A stretch of 64,000 nucleotides of DNA from Roseateles depolymerans. GTDB lineage: Bacteria > Pseudomonadota > Gammaproteobacteria > Burkholderiales > Burkholderiaceae_C. Of the stretch, positions 58,468 to 64,000 are shown one piece after another. The notes beneath the pieces were generated by a model. It was not told where the DNA came from, did no database searches, and saw only the letters and a list, made by a program, of their open reading frames with translations. The stretch spans positions 811,694-875,693 of the forward strand of contig NZ_QUMT01000002.1 of NCBI RefSeq assembly GCF_003387155.1, written 5' to 3'. The position numbers and the translations under genes are program-made. Position 1 is the first letter of the stretch, and each line of letters starts with the position of its first letter.

Positions 58468-59652
58468 TCAGGCCGGCGGACCGGATGCCAAAGGCCCCGC
58501 CGCTTCGCTGCGCCGGCGATACAGGTCCAGCAGCATGTCCACGAAGTCACGGCCCAGCAGGTCGGCCACCGGGACCGCATAGACATTGATGGTGGACGTC
58601 ACCCGGTAATGGGCCACCACGTCCAGCCGGGTATGGTCGGCATCGATCGGCGTGAGGGTGAAGCGCGTCTCGCCCAGGTCCAGATACTGGCCGCCCAGCA
58701 CCACATGGTCGTCCATGGTGCCCGGCGGAAAGGAGTCTGGGGAAAACTCATAACGCCAGGCGAGGGTCCGGCCTTCGACGCGGTCGGTCACCCGGCCGCG
58801 GAAATGCACGCCCCGTTCCCAGCGCGACTCGCGCACCTCGCCCTGCGCGGTCGTGTGGTTGATGCCCTCCACCGGGCGCGGCACGCCGATGAGATGGGCC
58901 AGGGTCGGCTTGAGTTCCTCCCGGCGAATGTCGCGGGCCTGCACGATCTCGTTCCACACCCGCTGCGGCGCGGCGGCAACGACGGTGGACCGCTCGATCC
59001 GCTGCCAGCGGTCCTGCGGCGTGACCGGCCCTTCGACCACCAGGGCCAGCAGCGGCAGCACCGCAAGGCCGCCGATGTGGCGTCCCTGCACCTCCATGAC
59101 ATTCAGGATGGCCCGCATCAGCAGGCCGCCCAGCGAGGACAGCACCAGGAACACCGGTGACAGGATCACCACGCAGATGGAGCCCTCCATCAGGGTCAGC
59201 ATCGAGCCCATCATCATCAGCGCGGTGGCGATCCAGGGGGTGAAGAAGGTCGCCATCCAGCTGGGCCGGGTGTTGCGCAGCAGATAGACCGTCAGGGCAC
59301 CCAGGATCACCGGCGTGAGCATGATGAAACCGATGCTCATCACCCCGGCCATGCGGCTGTTGACGCCGATGGACTGAAGGAAGGGCCCGGCCCAACCCGC
59401 CAGGTAGCGGATGGCCAGCCCGTACAGGCCGCCGGTCAGCGGGGCGATCCAATACAGCGGCGCCATGGGGGTGTCGCCGCCGTCCAGGGCCTGCTGCGGC
59501 TGCTGCTGCGGCTCGGCGGCCTGCTCGGAGGTGGATGCCGGGCCGCCGCCGGTGTGGACGGGCTGAAGAGCGTTCCGCGGGTGGATGCTCGGCTCGTTGC
59601 TGTGGTGGTTCTGCTGATCCTGGCTTGGATCGTGGTTCTGATCGGCGCTCAT
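58468..59652 (-). CDS. Membrane protein with C-terminal SRPBCC domain
   Basis: A 394-residue protein. A polar Gln/His/Asn-rich arm (about 60 residues) leads to about four TM helices (YWIAPLTGGLYGLAIRYL; MSIGFIMLTPVILGALTVYL; MATFFTPWIATALMMMGSM; VVILSPVFLVLSSLGGLLM). The C-terminal half is an SRPBCC/polyketide-cyclase-like domain (RIERSTVVAAAPQRVWNEIV, HFRGRVTDRVEGRTLAWRYEF, DADHTRLDVVAHYRVTSTIN). Such domains bind hydrophobic ligands. The fusion is seen in some proteobacteria; function unknown. GGGAG before the ATG at 59652 fits this start; the frame is open to 59751. Confidence 0.8.
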   Translation of the reverse strand: MSADQNHDPSQDQQNHHSNEPSIHPRNALQPVHTGGGPASTSEQAAEPQQQPQQALDGGDTPMAPLYWIAPLTGGLYGLAIRYLAGWAGPFLQSIGVNSRMAGVMSIGFIMLTPVILGALTVYLLRNTRPSWMATFFTPWIATALMMMGSMLTLMEGSICVVILSPVFLVLSSLGGLLMRAILNVMEVQGRHIGGLAVLPLLALVVEGPVTPQDRWQRIERSTVVAAAPQRVWNEIVQARDIRREELKPTLAHLIGVPRPVEGINHTTAQGEVRESRWERGVHFRGRVTDRVEGRTLAWRYEFSPDSFPPGTMDDHVVLGGQYLDLGETRFTLTPIDADHTRLDVVAHYRVTSTINVYAVPVADLLGRDFVDMLLDLYRRRSEAAGPLASGPPA

Positions 59653-59935
59653 GCGCTCTGCTCCCTCTGGCCCCCTCATGGGCCGCGGGATGCTAACCCA
59701 CACCGGCGCCTGCGCCGACCCGCAGCGACAGCGCGGAGCCGGGATCATCAACCGGGTGTAGGTAAAAACCCTTCAAGGCTTTCGGTCGAAGCCAGCGGGT
59801 GCCATCGGCGGATTGCGACGTGCGGCGACGGGGCCGGCTGCGTAGAGTTGATCCTGACAGCGGAACTCGAGCTTCGCTGTTCATGCTTCTCTCTCGCATG
59901 GTCCGTCTCTTCCCTCTGCGGACGGACAACCATTT

Positions 59936-59965
59936 GGCCCTGATCGCAAGATCAGGGCCTTTTTC
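59936..59965 (+). terminator. Intrinsic terminator on the plus strand
   Basis: GGCCCTGATC-GCAA-GATCAGGGCC is a perfect ten-base-pair stem with a tetraloop, followed directly by TTTTTCTTT. This is the strongest intrinsic terminator in the right half of the window. Confidence 0.85.
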
Positions 59966-59970
59966 TTTCT

Positions 59971-59992
59971 GCCCTGGTCGCAAAACCAGGGC
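59971..59992. terminator. Second terminator-like hairpin, near-copy of the first
   Basis: GCCCTGGT-CGCAAA-ACCAGGGC, followed by CGTCTTCTTTCTG. It repeats the preceding hairpin and its CTTTCTG tail with a few changes, as from a local duplication. It lies 24 bases after the stop of the minus-strand MFS gene, which it could also serve. Confidence 0.6.
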
Positions 59993-60016
59993 CGTCTTCT
60001 TTCTGCCGTCGGCCGA

Positions 60017-61285
60017 TCAGCGGCGCTCCAGGTTCGGCAGCAGCGCAGTGATGATGCCCAGCAGCGGCAGGTAAGCGCACAGGGCGTAGACCTGGCGGAT
60101 GCCGTAGTGGTCCGCCACCTGGCCCAGCCCCGCCGCGGCAATGCCGCTGACCCCGAACATCAGGCCGAACATCAGGCCTGCGATCAAGCCGACACGGCCC
60201 GGCACGAGCTCCTGCGCATACACCACGATGGCGGAGAAGGCGGAGGACATGACCAGTCCGATCATCACCGTCAGCACCGCGGTCCAGAACAGGTTCGCAT
60301 GCGGCAGCAGCAGGGTGAGCGGCGCCACGCCCAGGATCGACACCCAGATCACATACTTGCGCCCGATGCGGTCCCCCAGCGGTCCGCCGGCGAAGGTGCC
60401 GACCGCCACCGCCGCGAGGAACAGGAACAGATAGAGCTGGGCCGCCTGCACCGACAACTGGAATTTGTCGATCAGATAGAAGGTGTAGTAGGTGCTGAGG
60501 CTGGCCATGTAGATGAACTTGGAGAACACCAGCAGCGCCAGCACCGCCAGTGCCAGGACCACCTGACGGTTGCTCAGCCCGTTGGCCTTGGCGGCCCCTT
60601 TGTGGCCCCGCGCGGCCTGGTGGCGCACCGTCCATCCGCTGACGCGGAACAGCACCGTGATGGCCAGCATGGCAAACAGCGTGAACCAGCCGATGGCGCC
60701 TTGCCCGCGCGGGATGATGATGGCCGCGGCCAGCAGCGGCCCGAAGGCCGATCCGGTATTGCCGCCCACCTGGAAGCAGGACTGCGCCAGGCCAAAGCGC
60801 CCGCCCGAGGCCATGCGGGCCACGCGCGACGCCTCTGGATGGAAGGTGCTGGAGCCAATGCCGATCAGCGCCGCCGCGCCCAGCAGCAGGGGGAAGCTGT
60901 GGACCACCGCCAGCAGGGCCAGGCCCGCCAGGGTGAAGAACATGCCGATGGGCAGCAGGTAAGGCTTGGGATGCTTGTCGGTATACAGGCCGATCCACGG
61001 CTGCAGCAGCGACGCCGTGCACTGGTAGACCAGCGAGATCAACCCCACCTGGGTGAAGCTCAGGCCGAACTGGTCCTTGAGCATCGGATAGATGGCGGGC
61101 AGCGTGGCCTGGATCAGGTCGTTGAGCAGATGCACGAAGGCGACGGCGCCCACGATGGGCAGGACCAGGGTGCTGGCGCTGGCCGGGGCATTGCCACTGG
61201 AAGCGGCGGCTGTTGCGGCGGGCGGGGTCGTGGATGCGGCAGCGTCGGCAGCGCCGGGCTGCAGGCGGTCGGACAAGGTGCTCAT
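60017..61285 (-). CDS. MFS transporter, fosmidomycin-resistance (Fsr) type
   Basis: A 422-residue carrier. After an Ala/Ser/Thr-rich arm come 12 helices with HLLNDLIQATLPAIYPMLKDQFGLSFTQVGLI, the Fsr family start, then PWIGLYTDKHPKPYLLPIGM (motif A) and GSSTFHPEASRVARMASGGRFGLAQSCFQVGGNTGSAFGPLL, a highly characteristic Fsr segment. E. coli Fsr exports fosmidomycin. The natural substrate here is unknown. The ATG at 61285 gives the family length; the frame stays open to 61561. It is downstream of the aldolase/aminotransferase genes on the same strand after a 217-base gap. Confidence 0.9.
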   Translation of the reverse strand: MSTLSDRLQPGAADAAASTTPPAATAAASSGNAPASASTLVLPIVGAVAFVHLLNDLIQATLPAIYPMLKDQFGLSFTQVGLISLVYQCTASLLQPWIGLYTDKHPKPYLLPIGMFFTLAGLALLAVVHSFPLLLGAAALIGIGSSTFHPEASRVARMASGGRFGLAQSCFQVGGNTGSAFGPLLAAAIIIPRGQGAIGWFTLFAMLAITVLFRVSGWTVRHQAARGHKGAAKANGLSNRQVVLALAVLALLVFSKFIYMASLSTYYTFYLIDKFQLSVQAAQLYLFLFLAAVAVGTFAGGPLGDRIGRKYVIWVSILGVAPLTLLLPHANLFWTAVLTVMIGLVMSSAFSAIVVYAQELVPGRVGLIAGLMFGLMFGVSGIAAAGLGQVADHYGIRQVYALCAYLPLLGIITALLPNLERR

Positions 61286-61502
61286 GGATCGGGAACCGCG
61301 GCGGTGCAGGGACCGACGCGGGGACAACAGGAGAGGGCCTTGCAGTCTAGGGTGGCTGCTTGTCGTCAACGGGCCAAGTTCTGTCGAGAATCGGCCACCG
61401 ATGGCTGGTTGGGCGATTGGTAATCTCCGTGTTCCGCGCTGAGCCCTCCGTCCGCGGTGAGAGGTGCGCCTGTCTGCCGTCCTGCTGTCGCCCCGATTCG
61501 AC

Positions 61503-62135
61503 TCAATAGCCCCGCGTTTCCGCTGGGAGCCGTCCCGACCGCACCATGACCCGCGCCGCACCTTCCTCCTTCATCAGCCGACCGTTGGCGATGGTGCGGA
61601 CCAGCCAGGGAAGCGGACGGACGCGGCCACCGCCGGCCACCGCGCACACATACGCCTTGGCGCACTTCTCGAAGAGCTCCGCATTGAGCGCCAGCCGGGA
61701 GGCCGTCATTCCCAGCAGCAGCACCTGTCCATCCAGGACGGCAGCATTGCCGCCCTGGGCCAGCGAACGGTGCAGACCAACGAGATCGCCGCTGGCCGGG
61801 CCCATGATGCCCAGTTGCCGGATCTGTTCATCAAACACGGCCGGCATGTGGCCGCCAAAGTGCGGCAACTGGCGGCCAAAGGCGCCGCCCCCGTAGAGCA
61901 TCGCGCAGGCGTCCTGTCGCCAGGCATAGACCTGGCGGTGAACGGAAATCGGCCAAGACGTGTCCGGCGGACCCTGGGACCCGTCGAGCGCCACCCGCTG
62001 CGGCTGTGCATCCCCGGCCGTTCCCCACCACATCGCGTCCTCACCGGGCAGCCGCAGGGAGAGGCTGTCAGCCGGCGACGGCATCAACCCCCGGCTCAGC
62101 AGCCGGTGGCGCAGCGCGAACCATTGGTCCTGCAT
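61503..62135 (-). CDS. Class II aldolase-like protein lacking the metal-binding histidines
   Basis: A 210-residue protein that keeps the layout of the class II aldolase/adducin domain (ADSLSLRLPGEDAMWW for the N-x-S-x-R turn; AMLYGGGAFGRQLPHFGGHM where LHTHSPY is expected; GDLVGLHRSLAQGGNAAVLD and LLLGMTASRLALNAELFEKC where LLRNHG is expected). All three zinc-site histidines are replaced. The homology is clear by position of segments, and its partner gene at the right edge keeps NHG. It starts 12 bases after the aminotransferase stop. A structural or regulatory partner of the intact aldolase is the likely role. Confidence 0.7.
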   Translation of the reverse strand: MQDQWFALRHRLLSRGLMPSPADSLSLRLPGEDAMWWGTAGDAQPQRVALDGSQGPPDTSWPISVHRQVYAWRQDACAMLYGGGAFGRQLPHFGGHMPAVFDEQIRQLGIMGPASGDLVGLHRSLAQGGNAAVLDGQVLLLGMTASRLALNAELFEKCAKAYVCAVAGGGRVRPLPWLVRTIANGRLMKEEGAARVMVRSGRLPAETRGY

Positions 62136-62147
62136 CGGGCGACGCCC

Positions 62148-63695
62148 TCACACCAGCGCAAACACATCGTCGAAGCGGTTCAGCGCCTCGTCGATGATCT
62201 CGTCGGTATCGGCCAGGCTCGTGTAGAGGCGGCTGCCGGCCACCGAGATCAGCCCGTGCGCGGTGAAGGCCGCGCCCATCTCCTCCATCATGTGCTTGCG
62301 CCGCTTGGCCTCCTCCTTGACCCGCAGCAGCTTCAGCAGGCTGCTGGTGTCCAGCAGCAGCACGCCGGAGGTCTGCAGGTGGACGATGGAGCCGAGGTTG
62401 TAGGCCACATAGGGCAGGCCGCGCCGCTGGATGATCTCGTCCAGCCCGCGCCGCAGCCGGTCACCCGCCCGTCCCGCCATCACCGGCGCGCGGGTGCGTT
62501 CGGTCTCCAGCAGCGCGTGGTAACCCGCCACGCAGGTCAGCGGATTGGCCGAGAGCGTGCCCCCGACAAACGCCCGGCGCGAGGTGGTGCCGATGCCGCC
62601 CACCAGCGACATCATGATGTCCTTTCGGCCCCCAATGGCGCCCGACATCGGGTAGCCCGCGGTCAGGCACTTGCCCAGCACCGTCAGGTCGGGCGTGACG
62701 CCGAAATAGCCCTGTGCGCCGCCCATGCCGGCGCGAAAGCCGGTCACCACCTCGTCGAAGATCAGCAGCGCGCCGAATTCATCGCACAGCGCGCGCACCT
62801 GCGCATTAAAGGCCTTGTGGACCGGCCGCGTGCCGCTTTCCGGGCCGAAGGGCTCCACCATCACCGCCGCCGTGCCGCCGCGCAGGCGGTTCCAGCGCAA
62901 CAGCCGTCGCAAGGCCTCCGGGTCGTTGGGCAGGCACTCCTGCGTGTAGGCCGTTGCGCCGCGCGGAATGCCGGTGGCCTCCATGCGGCCGGTCTTGGGC
63001 AGCCGCATGCCGTAGACGAGCTGGTCGCTCCAGCCGTGATAGGCCCCGCCGATCTTGATGATCCAGCGCTTGCGGGTGTGGGTGCGGGCCAGCCGCACGG
63101 CGCCCATGACCGCTTCGGTGCCGGAGCCCAGCATGCGCAGCATCTGCACGCCCGGCATGTGGCGGCAGACCAGCTCTGCCAGCTTCACCTCGTATTCATG
63201 CAGCAGGCCGGTGACCGGGCCGCATTCGTCCAGCACGGCATGCACCTTCTCCCGCACGGCGGGCGGGTTGCTGCCCAGCAGGGTCGGGCCGCCGGCTTGC
63301 AGAAAGTCGATGTAGCGGTTGCCGTCGATGTCGGTCAGCCACGCGCCCTCGGCCTGGCGGATGGCCAGCGGGAACGGATGGTTGAAGGCCAGGTTGTGCT
63401 GCACGCCGCCCGGGATGACCGCCTGGGCGCGGGTGGCCATGGCCTTGGAGCCGGCGCAGCGCTCGTCGAACCAGCGCATCACCTTGGGCAGGGCGTCGGG
63501 GCGGATGGGGCGCATCGGCTGGCGGACCAGCTCGGCCAGGCGGGCGTACAGCGCGTGGGTGTCCGGCCATTCGGAGACGGCGTATTGCTGGGTGTCCTCA
63601 GGCGGGGAGGGCGGTGTGCTGCCGGCGAGCCCCTTCGCTTGGGAATTCAACAATGCCGGCGCCTCTGCATGCGCCCCACGAGTCGTCTCGATCAT
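62148..63695 (-). CDS. Class III PLP aminotransferase (glutamate-1-semialdehyde aminomutase-like)
   Basis: A 515-residue PLP enzyme. It shows VIPGGVQHNLAFNHPFPLAI and DIDGNRYIDFLQAGGPTLLG (substrate entry), MLGSGTEAVMGAVRLAR (phosphate), IKIGGAYHGWSDQLVYG, ALLIFDEVVTGFRAGMGGAQ (PLP Asp) and DLTVLGKCLTAGYPMSGAIGGR with the Schiff-base Lys. This is the GSAM-like branch, but a ~75-residue N-terminal arm (ending MRWFDERCAGSKAMATRAQA) makes it longer than HemL, so a specialised amino-sugar or keto-acid substrate is more likely than heme synthesis. AAGGAA precedes the ATG at 63695, which overlaps the upstream aldolase stop by four bases. Confidence 0.9.
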   Translation of the reverse strand: MIETTRGAHAEAPALLNSQAKGLAGSTPPSPPEDTQQYAVSEWPDTHALYARLAELVRQPMRPIRPDALPKVMRWFDERCAGSKAMATRAQAVIPGGVQHNLAFNHPFPLAIRQAEGAWLTDIDGNRYIDFLQAGGPTLLGSNPPAVREKVHAVLDECGPVTGLLHEYEVKLAELVCRHMPGVQMLRMLGSGTEAVMGAVRLARTHTRKRWIIKIGGAYHGWSDQLVYGMRLPKTGRMEATGIPRGATAYTQECLPNDPEALRRLLRWNRLRGGTAAVMVEPFGPESGTRPVHKAFNAQVRALCDEFGALLIFDEVVTGFRAGMGGAQGYFGVTPDLTVLGKCLTAGYPMSGAIGGRKDIMMSLVGGIGTTSRRAFVGGTLSANPLTCVAGYHALLETERTRAPVMAGRAGDRLRRGLDEIIQRRGLPYVAYNLGSIVHLQTSGVLLLDTSSLLKLLRVKEEAKRRKHMMEEMGAAFTAHGLISVAGSRLYTSLADTDEIIDEALNRFDDVFALV

Positions 63696-64000
63696 GACAG
63701 TTCCTTCGACGAAAGCAGCAGTTGCCTGAGTGCCGCCAACTGGGCCCGCGAGCCCGGCTGCTGCTGCATCTGCCGTTCGATGCGCGCGGCCAGATGCCCT
63801 CGCGCGAGTTGCTCCAATTGCTCGACCGCTTCGAGGGCCGCTGTGCTGTCCCGCCCGCAGCACACGATACCGTGATTGCGCAACAGCCAGGCCTGCCGGT
63901 CGGGACGGACCGCAGCGGCGAGTTTGCCAGCCAGCCATCCGGTGCCCGAGGGGGCATACCCGACGACCGGCACGGTGCGTCCCAGCACGGCATGCTGGGA
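63692..64000 (-). CDS. Class II aldolase, C-terminal part (gene runs off the right edge)
   Basis: The frame is open to the edge and shows 102 residues: VPVVGYAPSGTGWLAGKLAA, then WLLRNHGIVCCGRDSTAALEAVEQLE, the C-terminal signature of class II aldolases/epimerases (fuculose- or ribulose-phosphate type), with the third metal His in NHG. The tail is helical (QLAALRQLLLSSKEL). Its stop overlaps the start of the aminotransferase gene (ATGA), so the two are translationally coupled. The catalytic Glu and first two His lie outside the window. Confidence 0.85.
   Translation of the reverse strand, partial: SQHAVLGRTVPVVGYAPSGTGWLAGKLAAAVRPDRQAWLLRNHGIVCCGRDSTAALEAVEQLEQLARGHLAARIERQMQQQPGSRAQLAALRQLLLSSKELS

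Larger units (their letters stand above)
59653..60016. other. 364-base intergenic region with two near-identical terminator hairpins
   Basis: No protein gene is supported. Hairpin GTCCGT...ACGGAC (59901-59927) precedes two tandem terminator-like stems (59936-59959, 59971-59992). The first is oriented to stop plus-strand transcription, although no plus-strand gene lies between the promoter side of the 59652 gene and this point. A short plus-strand RNA ending near 59966 would explain it. Confidence 0.5.

Noticed and set aside
62148-63695. HemL (heme pathway) identity for the aminotransferase
   Set aside because: It is about 85 residues longer than HemL, has a distinct N-terminal arm and sits in an operon with class II aldolases.
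1-64000. CRISPR array, tRNA, rRNA, insertion sequence or prophage
   Set aside because: No regularly spaced identical repeats, cloverleaf-type sequences, transposase, integrase or phage structural genes were seen on either strand.

Overview
The window looks like a chromosomal segment of a free-living, high-GC betaproteobacterium of the order Burkholderiales. A Roseateles/Mitsuaria-like relative is my best guess, from gene families and codon use only; no rRNA or other marker gene is present to confirm it. Coding density is high. I see no tRNA, rRNA, CRISPR array, insertion sequence, integrase or phage gene. Both ends cut through genes: xthA on the left and a class II aldolase on the right.

Region by region. 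1-5 kb: exonuclease III (partial), then an arsenic operon arsR-arsC-aqpS-arsH that uses an aquaporin as the arsenite exit, then a two-gene glycan unit (GT4 glycosyltransferase and a GINT1-like beta-propeller protein). 5-15.6 kb: a lone type II secretin (gspD), folA and thyA separated by about 6 kb of unrelated genes (carboxymuconolactone decarboxylase, chemoreceptor, PrpF-type isomerase, a repeat-containing periplasmic protein, a two-CxxC protein, a CPBP protease). 15.7-23 kb: an exporter island with an MsbA-like ABC exporter divergent from a marR-OMF-emrA-emrB tripartite efflux operon. 23-26 kb: a hybrid histidine kinase converging on a single-domain receiver. 26-32.6 kb: envelope genes (AsmA-like protein, cardiolipin-synthase-like lipoprotein, ferritin-like protein, DUF1328 peptide, small exported proteins, glycine-zipper OmpA lipoprotein).

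32.8-47.6 kb is the most distinctive part, a candidate surface-adhesin locus. It runs EAL-HDOD protein, NarL-type response regulator, a complete type I secretion system (adaptor, ABC exporter with degenerate peptidase domain, TolC-like channel), a cysteine-rich copper-storage-like protein, a 1032-residue protein with eight Ig-like repeats, a second EAL-HDOD protein whose active-site motifs have decayed, and a 7TM sensor kinase. Two copies of one palindrome (TAGCAY-N4-GTGCTA) lie in the csp/tolC divergent promoter and in front of the adhesin gene, suggesting co-regulation of exporter, metal protein and cargo.

47.7-54.3 kb is a signalling island: DUF2789, a MEDS-domain protein, a GAF hybrid kinase, an OmpR-type regulator, a PAS-GAF hybrid kinase broken by an apparent one-base frameshift, and a Crp/Fnr regulator without the usual N-terminal cysteines. 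54.5-64 kb holds a stand-alone carbamoyltransferase-like domain, a DUF4142 protein, a GH128-like lipoprotein, two MFS carriers, a membrane-SRPBCC protein, and the start of an operon with two class II aldolases (one apparently metal-dead) around a class III aminotransferase.

All assignments come from reading the sequence and remembered family motifs; no database search was run.
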